Below, piece after piece: positions 35,881-44,952 of a stretch of DNA of 64,000 bases. This stretch comes from an uncultured Aquimarina sp. (GTDB lineage: Bacteria > Bacteroidota > Bacteroidia > Flavobacteriales > Flavobacteriaceae). A model generated the notes under the pieces. It was given only the letters and a program-made list of their open reading frames with translations, had not been told where the DNA came from and did no database searches. Both the position numbers and the translations under genes were made by a program. The first letter of the stretch is position 1, and each line of letters opens with the position of its first letter. The stretch spans positions 1 to 64,000 of the forward strand of contig CANMDH010000022.1 of NCBI GenBank assembly GCA_947496555.1. Reading direction: 5' to 3'.

Positions 35881-37023
35881 TTACAATGAAGCTTGTTTTT
35901 TGTAAAACTCTTGTATCATTTTGGTATTCGATACAATATCGTAGTTTCCTTTGACAATTTTATCAGTGTTATCACCCTTTTTTGATGGATCAATTTCCTG
36001 TATTGCTTTTGCCCAAAGTTCTGTAGGTTTATCAATAGAAAGAAACTGAACATCATTGGTTAGATAGACTTCTTTTGTGATGGTATCTGAAGCTACTATT
36101 TTTACTCCTGCAGCCTGAGCTTCAATTAACGTTACCGGTAATCCCTCGTAAAACGAAGGAAACACAAATGCATCAAACATTTGAAATAACTCGGGAATAT
36201 CTGCGCGCACTCCTAAGAAATGAACCTTTTCTTCGATACCTAAGCTTTTAACCTGATTTTCAATCGCTTTTTTTAAAGGACCATCACCAACCATTACCAA
36301 AGCACTGTCTGGTTTCTCTTTTACTAATGCTGCAAATATTTGAACAAGAAATGCATGATTTTTCTGACTGGCAAAACGACCAACATGGCCAATAACTACC
36401 TTATTCTGAAGACCAAACTGTTCTTTATATTTTGAAGAGATAGAAGCATCATACCTAAATTTACCAGTATCTATGGCGTTGTTCATCATTGTAAATGAAG
36501 TTTCTTTACCAAATAACCAATTTCCCGCTTTTTCTCCACAAGAAAATAGATGCGTTGCATCATTTTTGACCTTCTTTTTCAACTGAAGCTTAATCAATTT
36601 CTTAAATGTTTCTTTCACACTTTCTTTTTGAGAAAAAAGAGAAGAAAAACCTACATCGTCTATTGCAATATGTGCGTGTGCGATTCTACAAGGTATTTTG
36701 AATTCTCTAGCTATTTTTAAAGGGAAACAACTAAAGGTATTTAGATGTGAATGTATAATCGAATACTCTTGGTGTTCTTTAAAAAAGTTTCTTAGTTGTT
36801 TATAATATGTACCTGGCATTAATGGATTGATAGGGTTCATATGGTAAATATTTCCTCCCAAACTTTCGATCTCATCGTCAAAGGCAGCTTTTTCTTTTCT
36901 ATGTACCAGAAAATCAAATTGAACTTGTTTACGATCAATTTGTCTATAATAATTCATGATCATAGATTCGGCTCCTCCTCGATTCATGATGGTAAAAACT
37001 TGTAAAACTCGTATAGCAGCCAT
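35881..37023 (-). CDS. GT4-family glycosyltransferase (EpsF-like)
   Basis: A 380-residue GT-B glycosyltransferase. The N-terminus VLQVFTIMNRGGAESMIMNYY is the typical GGAE start of this EPS subgroup. The donor domain has IGHVGRFASQKNHAFLVQ, VGDGPLKKAIE and FPSFYEGLPVTLIEAQAAG. It acts at the cytoplasmic membrane face on a lipid-linked intermediate. It overlaps the upstream GT2 gene by one base (TAATG) and precedes the CapK-like gene by two, so it is firmly in the operon. The sugar donor is not predictable. Confidence 0.92.
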   Translation of the reverse strand: MAAIRVLQVFTIMNRGGAESMIMNYYRQIDRKQVQFDFLVHRKEKAAFDDEIESLGGNIYHMNPINPLMPGTYYKQLRNFFKEHQEYSIIHSHLNTFSCFPLKIAREFKIPCRIAHAHIAIDDVGFSSLFSQKESVKETFKKLIKLQLKKKVKNDATHLFSCGEKAGNWLFGKETSFTMMNNAIDTGKFRYDASISSKYKEQFGLQNKVVIGHVGRFASQKNHAFLVQIFAALVKEKPDSALVMVGDGPLKKAIENQVKSLGIEEKVHFLGVRADIPELFQMFDAFVFPSFYEGLPVTLIEAQAAGVKIVASDTITKEVYLTNDVQFLSIDKPTELWAKAIQEIDPSKKGDNTDKIVKGNYDIVSNTKMIQEFYKKQASL

Positions 37024-37913
37024 TAAAAATCTCCTTTTGTTTTATACCTAATGTATAAGTTTAACAATACACCAAATGGTATCGCAAATACTGTTGTTAG
37101 CTTTTTTGGTGATTCCTGCAGGAAAGATCTATTTTTTGTAAACATCGCACTAGAAACATAATGTACTGCATTCTTGAAACGATCCTTGAAATTTTCTGCT
37201 AATTTCATTCTACTTTTTCTTGAAAACGCAAAACCTTTTGGATGCCTGCGGTATTGTTTTAGAATATTCAAACTTGATCCATCTGGCATATATTCTACAT
37301 CACATAATACCTCGTTAAGTGGCAATAATTTATAATCCTGATCAATAAGTTGGTATAAATACCCTAGTGGTACAAATCGTTCTCCTTCAAAAATAGGATA
37401 TGATGGATACTTCTTTACCACTTCTGTTCTATATACCAATTTCTTATCCCCTTGCACTTTATGTACATGGTATAAATCATATAGTGTCGTTTCTTTTATG
37501 GTTTCAGGAATTGATGTGCCGATTATTTTTCCATCTGGATCTGCATCTAACCCCACAATTCCTGCATATTCAGGTTTATCCTTAATGATTTCCCAAGCAT
37601 CCAATATTTTTTGAATAGCATTTTGTCCCATGCAATCATCGCTATCTATACAAACATTGAGTTCTGTTTCGGTAAGTCGGTATGCTGCATTATGACCTCC
37701 GTGCATTCCTTGATTTTCTTGATAATGATATACAATATCAATTTTGTTCTCCTTAATCCAGGAGGCAACCAATTCTTTGGTGTTATCAGTAGAGCCATCA
37801 TCAATGATTAACCAGACAAAATCCTGATTAGGCTGCTTAATCAAGCTTTCGTAACATTTATGCAGGCAATAAGCTCTGTTATATGTAGGTGTAAATACCG
37901 TAATTGTCTTCAT
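37023..37913 (-). CDS. GT2-family glycosyltransferase
   Basis: A 296-residue GT-A inverting glycosyltransferase. TVFTPTYNRAYCLHKCYESL and LIIDDGSTDNT form the nucleotide-binding start. CIDSDDCMG holds the DXD-like metal site, and the C-terminal segment with LCDVEYMPDGSS resembles members from capsule loci. A single amphipathic segment near the C-terminus may associate with the membrane. It lies downstream of the polymerase after a 61-base gap, one of the larger gaps in the operon, in which I see no promoter. Confidence 0.92.
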   Translation of the reverse strand: MKTITVFTPTYNRAYCLHKCYESLIKQPNQDFVWLIIDDGSTDNTKELVASWIKENKIDIVYHYQENQGMHGGHNAAYRLTETELNVCIDSDDCMGQNAIQKILDAWEIIKDKPEYAGIVGLDADPDGKIIGTSIPETIKETTLYDLYHVHKVQGDKKLVYRTEVVKKYPSYPIFEGERFVPLGYLYQLIDQDYKLLPLNEVLCDVEYMPDGSSLNILKQYRRHPKGFAFSRKSRMKLAENFKDRFKNAVHYVSSAMFTKNRSFLQESPKKLTTVFAIPFGVLLNLYIRYKTKGDF

Positions 37914-37974
37914 GAATTGTTGTTGTTTTTAGTTTCTTCTGTAAGCAGTAAGACCACTTTCCTTATCATTCTCT

Positions 37975-39069
37975 TTATTTGTACACATAATACATTAAGT
38001 ATGTAAATGAAAAATATACAAACATCACTTTACCTATCATAAAGTGATGATTTTTAAACATTTTTTGCTTGAGTAGTGGATAAATTATCACCAGTGCCAT
38101 CATAAACCATGATAAATACGCAAACCTATTAGAAAAGTTTGCCCTAATGACCAAAATCCAAAAGCCATTACAAATTAGATATGTATTCAGCAATTGAAAA
38201 TAGAATTGGTCTACAAACTTCTTCTTATAAATAAAATACCAGCCTGCAAAGACTGCAAATGCACTGTGAAATAAGAAATCCCAACGAAAACCTGTACTAG
38301 CAAAAGTTCCTTCCTTTACTTCTGCTGTTAAATATCCAGAAAGTCTATCATCTGCAAAACCCAAACTACTAAACAGAGCTATCCAAACGCTACCCATTAT
38401 CAATGAAAGCGGAATACAAGCTAGCCAACCTTTTAAATATACTTTTGGATTGTTATAAAAGTAGGTAATAACATAGGCTATAATTGGCAAAAACATGGTC
38501 TTATGAAAAGAAACCGCTAGCCAAAAGAAAAGAGCCATAATTACTTTTTTTCTATGAAAACTCAATCCCAACAAAAAAAGTGAAGAGGCGGCTCCATTTC
38601 TAATACCATTTACACCATATGTATAAAAAGAAAAAGATACTACAAACATCAATAAAGCATAATACCAATATTCTTTAAACAAGGTTCTTGAAATTTTAGC
38701 AAGAGGAAGAATATAGATACTTACGCAGACAGTAAAAAACATAGTCGCTGACAATACATAAGAAAGACTCTTCATGTAGACATGAAAAAAGATATCTTTT
38801 GAGCCTAATATTTCTCCTCCACTTTTATACCATTGAAAATATCGATTATATGTCTTCATATCCCCAAAATACCTGCCACTTACGGGTCTCTGGCCTAGAT
38901 ATAAAATCAAGAAAATTACTAATATGATTCCTGCTACATTGATGAACGCTAAATTTTTTGGACTGTCCATTTTAAGCACCAGTGTATGCAACAAAGTGAA
39001 TAATACAAGAAATAGAAATGTATTTATATAAAAAGCAAAATAATATTCTAATGGAACGAAATCAAACAT
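37975..39069 (-). CDS. EpsG-family repeat-unit polymerase (Wzy-like)
   Basis: A 364-residue integral membrane protein with about 10 helices and few soluble stretches, matching the EpsG / O-antigen polymerase group. RPVSGRYFGDMKTYNRYFQWYKSGG is a conserved external loop, and GVNGIRNGAASSLFLLGLSF is the characteristic R-N-G-x-A motif. It should join flipped lipid-linked repeat units on the periplasmic face. It is the only Wzy-like protein in the window, although two initiating transferases are present. It is transcribed 15 bases after the SGNH gene of the Dlt-like module. Confidence 0.88.
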   Translation of the reverse strand: MFDFVPLEYYFAFYINTFLFLVLFTLLHTLVLKMDSPKNLAFINVAGIILVIFLILYLGQRPVSGRYFGDMKTYNRYFQWYKSGGEILGSKDIFFHVYMKSLSYVLSATMFFTVCVSIYILPLAKISRTLFKEYWYYALLMFVVSFSFYTYGVNGIRNGAASSLFLLGLSFHRKKVIMALFFWLAVSFHKTMFLPIIAYVITYFYNNPKVYLKGWLACIPLSLIMGSVWIALFSSLGFADDRLSGYLTAEVKEGTFASTGFRWDFLFHSAFAVFAGWYFIYKKKFVDQFYFQLLNTYLICNGFWILVIRANFSNRFAYLSWFMMALVIIYPLLKQKMFKNHHFMIGKVMFVYFSFTYLMYYVYK

Positions 39070-39084
39070 TTTCTTTTGTATCTA

Positions 39085-40029
39085 TTACTCTATTAATTTG
39101 GTATTTTTATTATACTTTAAAATACTATCACATAAAACTTTTGTAAAGTGCTGTCCACTATTCTTATCAAGATGATGTCCGTCATACGTCTTAAAATTTA
39201 TCCTATCCCGTATATTATTAAAATTTATATATGGAATATTATTATCCTTGGTAACTGATTCCATATCTACATCAAAATCTTTATAAAATAAGTTCTCAAT
39301 ATCCACAAAATCTTGATCTATTGGCATCCTTACCACATATGCTTTACCATGTTTGTTTAGTTTTTTAATTAACGTATCTAAACTTTTTAATCGTAGTTCT
39401 GAAACTTTATATTCGTTAATCTTTCTATTAAGTGATCGCGCTTGTCCACTTTTCCACTCATCAAAAACCACTTGCTCTTTTGGCAGGTTATTCTCTTCTA
39501 ACCAGCCATCTTTATGCATGATAGAACTTTTCCTAAAAGCGCCTTTAAAATGAAAGAAATTAAGATTCTTTATAAAATATTCATAATTAGGGTTTGCACT
39601 TACAAATCGCATATTATGGGGTGGTTGATGATCTTCTCTAAACTCTCCTGCAAGATTATTTTTGTTCTTATCAGAACCAAACATCCAGGGAGTAACCGAA
39701 ATAATAAAAACCCCGTTTTTCGTTTCGGGATCTAATTTCTTCTCTATACTTTTATTATAAAGTGGACCGATTGGTGCCTGAGCAATTGTAAAACTATAAT
39801 TGAACATCGGCAGCTCAATATCTAAGTCCAAAAAACTTTTATTCATTACACCAGGCTGAATCCCCTGCATACTTCTAGAATCACCAATAATCATAGATTT
39901 GGCTTTTGGTGCAGTAAATTTTTCATAAAAAAAGTCTACATTTCCTCCGTAATTTACCAGAACGAAGGTTACTATCCCCAAACAAATGAAGCAGAAAAGT
40001 CCTAACTTTATGAATAGCTCTTTAATCAT
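39085..40029 (-). CDS. SGNH/DltD-like acyl-transfer partner, copy 3
   Basis: A 314-residue protein with an N-terminal membrane helix (about 7-27) and a periplasmic domain. The nucleophile is in MIIGDSRSMQGIQPG, and YDGHHLDKNSGQHF provides the Asp and His. It is three bases after the MBOAT copy 3 stop, so the two are co-translated. In composition the set ligase-carrier-MBOAT-SGNH equals dltA-dltC-dltB-dltD. The predicted role is final transfer of an acyl or aminoacyl group to the periplasmic glycan. The acceptor and the acyl group are unknown. Confidence 0.82.
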   Translation of the reverse strand: MIKELFIKLGLFCFICLGIVTFVLVNYGGNVDFFYEKFTAPKAKSMIIGDSRSMQGIQPGVMNKSFLDLDIELPMFNYSFTIAQAPIGPLYNKSIEKKLDPETKNGVFIISVTPWMFGSDKNKNNLAGEFREDHQPPHNMRFVSANPNYEYFIKNLNFFHFKGAFRKSSIMHKDGWLEENNLPKEQVVFDEWKSGQARSLNRKINEYKVSELRLKSLDTLIKKLNKHGKAYVVRMPIDQDFVDIENLFYKDFDVDMESVTKDNNIPYINFNNIRDRINFKTYDGHHLDKNSGQHFTKVLCDSILKYNKNTKLIE

Positions 40030-40032
40030 TTT

Positions 40033-41481
40033 CTAAAATTGAAAATATATAAATGTTTCAGCACTTCTACCAAAAAACAATATCAGCACAAAAATAATAG
40101 TGTAAAACCCCCATCTTAATACTGCAGGATACTTACTAATTTCTAAATCATGAGTCTTTTCTCTATTAATCCATTCTACACTTACAAAAATCAAAATTAA
40201 CAACAAGGTAGTCAATGCTGTACCATTTATCAATGCAATAGGAAAATCTATAATAGTTGATGATAATATTCTTCCAAGATAATCAAATGCTTCTGAAACG
40301 TTGGCTGCTCTAAAAAAAACATCTGTTATCATAATAAGAACGAACAAAAATAACATCTTCGATATTTCTTTTAGAGTAGGCAGCCATTTTCCTTTGGCAA
40401 CAATATGTTCTGTATTCATCTTTCCCGAATAGACCAAGGGTATAAAATACATGCCGTGCAAAAATCCGTAGGCAATAAAAGTCCAATTTGCTCCGTGCCA
40501 AAAACCGACCAAGATGAATGTTATCACAATAGAGATCATCAACCCCTGTTTTTGCCGTCTTCTTAATACAAACGAAAGCGGTGTAAATACATAATCCATC
40601 ATCCAGGTTGTTAACGACATGTGCCACTTTCTCCAGAAATCTGCAATATTGGTGGAAAAAAAAGGCGTTGCAAAGTTACGCATCAGCTTTATTCCAAAGA
40701 GCTTCCCTACTCCAATTGCCATATTAGAATATCCAGAAAAATCGGCATATAGTTGTATTGCGTAAAAGAATGTTCCTAATATCAATGTACTCGCTGGTTG
40801 ATTTTGGTAATCTTCGAAAACAAGATCCGCCAGGACTGCACAGTTTTCGGCAACGACTATTTTGGCAAATAACCCCCATAAAATCTGGCGAAGCCCATCT
40901 ACAAAAACATCATATTCAAATCTTCGCTTTTTTTGGATTTGTGGCATCAATCCAGATGCTCTTTCTATAGGTCCTGAAAGGATTTTAGGAAAAAATGTAA
41001 CAAAGACCGAGAACTCTAAAAGATCTTTGCCGGGTTCGATTTCTTCATTATAGACATCTATTAGATATCCTAATGTCTGAAATGTAAAAAAACTAATTCC
41101 TAAGGGCAATAATATTTGTAATGTATTATAACTTAAATCAGCTCCAAATAAATTTAATAGGTCATAAAATCCTTCATAGAAGAAGTTTACATATTTGAAG
41201 TACAGTAAAAGTCCCACATTAAAAATCAATCCCACATATAAAAAAGTATTCCTCCTCCTGTCATCATCCTCGGATTGATAGATCTTTAAGCCTAAATAAT
41301 AATTAATTAGTGTGCTGGTTATTAATAGTACAAGAAACCTCCAATCTGCCCAGGCATAAAAAAACAAACTTGCTACAAGAAGCCAGATGTTTTGATATAC
41401 AGCCGATTTTTTAAAAACAAACCAGTACAAAAACAGTACAGGGATTATAAAAGCTACAAAATTGAAGGAGTTAAAAAGCAT
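40033..41481 (-). CDS. MBOAT-family membrane O-acyltransferase, copy 3 (DltB-like position)
   Basis: A 482-residue polytopic protein with the catalytic H329 in VGFWHGANWTFIAYG and the block NIADFWRKWHMSLTTWMMDYVFTPLSF. In this block it lacks the YIPLGG sequence shared by copies 1 and 2, which marks it as the most distinct MBOAT here. It lies 12 bases after the carrier-protein gene and 3 before the SGNH gene. It should take the acyl group from the carrier protein at the inner face and deliver it across the membrane, as DltB does with DltC. Alternative: an AlgI-type acetylase with an unrelated carrier. Confidence 0.92.
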   Translation of the reverse strand: MLFNSFNFVAFIIPVLFLYWFVFKKSAVYQNIWLLVASLFFYAWADWRFLVLLITSTLINYYLGLKIYQSEDDDRRRNTFLYVGLIFNVGLLLYFKYVNFFYEGFYDLLNLFGADLSYNTLQILLPLGISFFTFQTLGYLIDVYNEEIEPGKDLLEFSVFVTFFPKILSGPIERASGLMPQIQKKRRFEYDVFVDGLRQILWGLFAKIVVAENCAVLADLVFEDYQNQPASTLILGTFFYAIQLYADFSGYSNMAIGVGKLFGIKLMRNFATPFFSTNIADFWRKWHMSLTTWMMDYVFTPLSFVLRRRQKQGLMISIVITFILVGFWHGANWTFIAYGFLHGMYFIPLVYSGKMNTEHIVAKGKWLPTLKEISKMLFLFVLIMITDVFFRAANVSEAFDYLGRILSSTIIDFPIALINGTALTTLLLILIFVSVEWINREKTHDLEISKYPAVLRWGFYTIIFVLILFFGRSAETFIYFQF

Positions 41482-41493
41482 CTCTTATCGTAA

Positions 41494-41733
41494 TTAAGCT
41501 TTGCTTTGAATTAAAGAAACCAATGAGCCCAAATTTTTTAACTTATTTAATTCTCTAAGTTTAAAACGAATACCAAACTCTTCTTCAATTTTAGTTATAA
41601 TCATCATATGAGATAATGAATCCCAACCGTCTACATCTTTTGCTGTTAACTCATCATGAATTTCAAAATTATCATGTTCTAGTATGCCTACAAGAACCTG
41701 GTTAATTTTATCTTTAATCATATTTATCTCCAT
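41494..41733 (-). CDS. Acyl/aminoacyl carrier protein, copy 2 (DltC-like position)
   Basis: A 79-residue carrier protein with S39 in DVDGWDSLSHM as the phosphopantetheine site, here with the canonical DSL. It has the same length before the serine as copy 1. It is followed 12 bases later by an MBOAT gene and preceded 14 bases earlier by the adenylation enzyme, so all three are co-transcribed. Acidic helix II and FGIRFKLRELNKL are typical of carrier proteins that serve DltA-like ligases. It needs a phosphopantetheinyl transferase encoded elsewhere. Confidence 0.9.
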   Translation of the reverse strand: MEINMIKDKINQVLVGILEHDNFEIHDELTAKDVDGWDSLSHMMIITKIEEEFGIRFKLRELNKLKNLGSLVSLIQSKA

Positions 41734-41747
41734 AACATTTTTCTATT

Positions 41748-43232
41748 TTAACCAAACATTGTTGTTAATCTATTTCGGTCGATCTTGCCATTTGCATTCA
41801 AAGGGAAGTTTTGCACAAATTTCACCTTTGTTGGTATCATATATACCGGTAATTTTGTTTTCATATATTTCAAAAGGTCCTTATGATCAAACTTATCAGA
41901 TTCGATTACCAATCCAATTTCTGTATTGTGAATGCTATTTGTAAAAGCTACCGCAACTGCATTGGTTTTTTCTAGAGCTTCTTTGGCATGAAACTCTATC
42001 TCTGATAATTCTACTCTAAAACCTTGAATTTTTGCCTGAAAATCTACTCTTCCAAGATACAGGATATTTCCCTTTTCATCTTTAGAACATAAATCACCCG
42101 TTCTATAAAATCTAATATTCTCTCCTTTATATTCTTTAAAGAAAAAAGCCTCGTTGTTTTTTGTTTCGTTTTTCCAATATCCGGGGGTAAGTTGGCCCCC
42201 ACTAAGGCAAAGTTCTCCACTTTCTCCTATACCTACCTCATTATTCTCATGATCTATAATAATGGTAAACGTGTTCTTCATATCATTACCAATAGTAAGT
42301 ACCCCATTATGTGTTTTGTTTGTCATGTCTTTTTTGTAAGTGTAGTCAGTACAAAAAATAGTGCATTCTGTTGGACCATATACATTAGCAATGGTAGCAT
42401 TGGGTAAACATCGACTCCATTCTTCTGTAACATCCAATGGTAATGCCTCACCACAAAACAGGCTGTATTGCATATCCGGACAATCGATCTCATCAAAATA
42501 AGGACGAAGATAATGTAATATAGAAGGTACCATAAGAGCAAAAGTTAACTTATGATCCTCCATAAGTTCAAAAATATAGCTGTATTTGATCTCCTCCTTC
42601 GGGATTGTATATACACAGGCTCCTTGCAAAATAGGACACAGATAAGACATCACCGATAAGTCAAAGGTCAAATCAAACATTTGAAGACAACGATCATCGG
42701 ATCCAATTGGGTAATCCAAATCCCAAAAGGCATCAGTAAAGGCACTTAAATTACCAAAAGTAATAGGAACTCCTTTGGGAGTACCTGTAGTACCGGAAGT
42801 AAAAAAGATATAAGCAAGATTATCTGCCGAAATAATCTTTGGATCAAAATCAATCCCTGAAGTATCTAAGGTTTTTGTTAAAACTGTTTGAGGATTATGA
42901 AAGACTTGTTTTTCTGAAGAATCAAGAATAAATTCTACATCTGCCATTTTGATAATCATCTGAAGCCGTTCTGTAGGAAAATCTGGATTTAGGGGCACAT
43001 ATGCTTTTCCCTCCATCCATAATGCAAAGATAGAAGCATACGTTTCTATATCATCATTTGTTATAAGCCCAACGGCTATCTGATCCTCTAATACAAATTG
43101 TTGGATTCCTAACCGAATATCAGAAATTTTTTGAGCAAACTGCTTATACGTGTAGAATTTTTGAGAAATACAAAATGCATTACGATCATAATGCGCTGCT
43201 ATCGAACTTTGTATATCAAAAATTAAATTCAT
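41748..43232 (-). CDS. Adenylation enzyme (DltA-like AMP-forming ligase), copy 2
   Basis: A 494-residue single adenylation domain. IFFTSGTTGTPKGVPIT is the P-loop, VYGPTECTIFC the A5 segment, and YRTGDLCSKDEKGNILYLGRVDFQAKIQGFRVEL the A7-A8 region. NGKIDRNRL carries the A10 lysine. It is collinear with copy 1 (FYTYKxFA, TNDDIxTYASIxALWxEGKAYVPxNP), so the two arose by duplication. It should activate an amino or carboxylic acid and load the carrier protein encoded next. The gene start is 20 bases from the hexapeptide acetyltransferase stop. Confidence 0.9.
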   Translation of the reverse strand: MNLIFDIQSSIAAHYDRNAFCISQKFYTYKQFAQKISDIRLGIQQFVLEDQIAVGLITNDDIETYASIFALWMEGKAYVPLNPDFPTERLQMIIKMADVEFILDSSEKQVFHNPQTVLTKTLDTSGIDFDPKIISADNLAYIFFTSGTTGTPKGVPITFGNLSAFTDAFWDLDYPIGSDDRCLQMFDLTFDLSVMSYLCPILQGACVYTIPKEEIKYSYIFELMEDHKLTFALMVPSILHYLRPYFDEIDCPDMQYSLFCGEALPLDVTEEWSRCLPNATIANVYGPTECTIFCTDYTYKKDMTNKTHNGVLTIGNDMKNTFTIIIDHENNEVGIGESGELCLSGGQLTPGYWKNETKNNEAFFFKEYKGENIRFYRTGDLCSKDEKGNILYLGRVDFQAKIQGFRVELSEIEFHAKEALEKTNAVAVAFTNSIHNTEIGLVIESDKFDHKDLLKYMKTKLPVYMIPTKVKFVQNFPLNANGKIDRNRLTTMFG

Positions 43233-43252
43233 TTTTCTTGATGATTAATAAC

Positions 43253-43840
43253 CTATTTTAATTCTTCACTTACTCTTTTCCCGTCTCTTTTAATGATTCT
43301 CGCTGGATTACCAACTACAACACAATTGTCTGGGATATCTTTAACTACCACAGAACCGGCTCCAACCACACAATTATCCCCAATTGTAATATCTCCAATA
43401 ATAATAGATCCTGTATTAATCGAAACATTATTTCCTATTGTTGGCCGTTTACCATTTACTGCTCCAACGGTAACCAAATGATTTACATAAAAATTCTCAC
43501 CAATACTTTCAGCATTTAAAATCGTACTATAAGGATGGCCTGTTAGAATGCCCCCTCCTAATTTTGTGCTCATATCGATCCTGAAATATTTCTCTTTTCT
43601 GCAATAAATATTGAGCATTGAAGCTAACAATCCCCGATTTCTATGATAGAATATGTTTCTAAAATCTGGTGAAACTGCTAGAAACTTAAGTAGCAAAGAG
43701 ATTCTTCTACCTTCTATACCTTTTTCAGAGGCCCATCGTTCAATATCCTTATTAATTGCATCCTTATTGTTACTGATTTTGTATAAAATCAAATGAGGAA
43801 ATAGAAATATCTTATATATGTTGGTAATCAATGATCTCAT
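43253..43840 (-). CDS. Hexapeptide-repeat O-acetyltransferase (CysE/WcaB-like)
   Basis: A 195-residue cytosolic acetyltransferase with a helical N-terminal domain (about 1-90) and a C-terminal left-handed beta-helix ([52 protein letters not shown]), ending [15 protein letters not shown]. The layout is that of serine acetyltransferase, but the catalytic details differ and relatives in EPS loci acetylate sugars. It overlaps the upstream GT4 gene by four bases (ATGA). The likely role is O-acetylation of a repeat-unit sugar before flipping, distinct from the MBOAT-mediated periplasmic acylation. Confidence 0.85.
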   Translation of the reverse strand: MRSLITNIYKIFLFPHLILYKISNNKDAINKDIERWASEKGIEGRRISLLLKFLAVSPDFRNIFYHRNRGLLASMLNIYCRKEKYFRIDMSTKLGGGILTGHPYSTILNAESIGENFYVNHLVTVGAVNGKRPTIGNNVSINTGSIIIGDITIGDNCVVGAGSVVVKDIPDNCVVVGNPARIIKRDGKRVSEELK

Positions 43841-44952
43841 ACAGCCGCTATTATATCATTAAACATTGCTTGCCATTTGTTCATTATAGTATCAAGCCTA
43901 TAGTTCTGGGCATTTTTTCGAGCATTTTTCCCTTTTTCTTGAATATCCTCGGGATGATCCATCAATTCTTTCAATCGATTGGCAAATGCTTCATTATTAT
44001 ACATAGGCACCAGAATACCTGTAGAATCGTCTACTATATTTCTTGGTCCATATGGACAATCAAAGGAGACAATTGGTAATCCACAAGCCTGTGCTTCTAA
44101 TAATACCAGAGGAAAACACTCATTATGAGAAGTCATCACAAATATTGAAGAGTTTAACATCTCTTCTTGTATTTTATTCGTAGTACCTCTAAGTTTTATA
44201 GTATCTCCTATCTTAAGATCATCAATCTTATTTTGTAATTTATCCATGTATTCTCTCGTCCCTTCTCCAAAAATATCTAGCTTCCAATCTGTTTCGTTCA
44301 TCTCTTTCCAGATATCGATAAGGATATCATATCCTTTTACTGGTGCTATTCTTCCTGCCGTAATCAGCCTTTTATTTTTTAGTTCTGCAATTCTTTCAGG
44401 ATAAAAAGTCAAAGGGTTTGGGATCACGACTGTATTGTTGCTTTTGTAGTAAGTAGATTCATCCTTATTCAAAATCACCAACCTATCATATTTTGATTCA
44501 ACATAATCGGTAAACTTGAAGAACAGTTTCTTAAGAAATGACGGGGATTTTCGTTTTTTCTCTTCTATAAATCTAGAGTAATGAAACTCTTTTACTTTAG
44601 GAACACTTTTAACAATAAAAGGAACAAAATACGTATCAGCACTATGACTACACACAACCACTACATCTGGTTTGATTTTTCTTAATGCTGAAGATGTTTT
44701 ACGTATATGACCAGGTAACTTCAATAAGTTTACCGGGTGAAAATAAGACTTTCTTCTATTATAATTCACCCTCAAATCTTTGAACACAATATCTGTCTCA
44801 AACGAATAACAGGGATTTTGTTCTTTTTGCTCCGTCGTGAGTATAAATGCCTCGTGATCAGTTTGTGAAGCAAAATAATTAGCTTTAATAGAAAGCACTC
44901 TTTCTATACCCCCATGTAAATAAACCTGATCTATGATAAAAGCTATTTTCAT
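43837..44952 (-). CDS. GT4-family glycosyltransferase A (AmsD-like)
   Basis: A 371-residue GT-B glycosyltransferase. The N-terminus [26 protein letters not shown] is typical of the AmsD/GT4 EPS group. The donor domain contains [41 protein letters not shown], and [26 protein letters not shown] with the E-x7-E site. It is strongly similar to the next gene upstream along the whole length, so the pair is a tandem duplication, probably adding two sugars with the same linkage chemistry. Four-base overlaps exist on both sides. Confidence 0.92.
   Translation of the reverse strand: MKIAFIIDQVYLHGGIERVLSIKANYFASQTDHEAFILTTEQKEQNPCYSFETDIVFKDLRVNYNRRKSYFHPVNLLKLPGHIRKTSSALRKIKPDVVVVCSHSADTYFVPFIVKSVPKVKEFHYSRFIEEKKRKSPSFLKKLFFKFTDYVESKYDRLVILNKDESTYYKSNNTVVIPNPLTFYPERIAELKNKRLITAGRIAPVKGYDILIDIWKEMNETDWKLDIFGEGTREYMDKLQNKIDDLKIGDTIKLRGTTNKIQEEMLNSSIFVMTSHNECFPLVLLEAQACGLPIVSFDCPYGPRNIVDDSTGILVPMYNNEAFANRLKELMDHPEDIQEKGKNARKNAQNYRLDTIMNKWQAMFNDIIAAV

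Noticed and set aside
42184-42202. GGGGG-N8-CCCCC dyad resembling the intergenic ones
   Set aside because: The spacer length differs and it lies inside the adenylation-enzyme coding sequence, where proline/glycine codons explain it.
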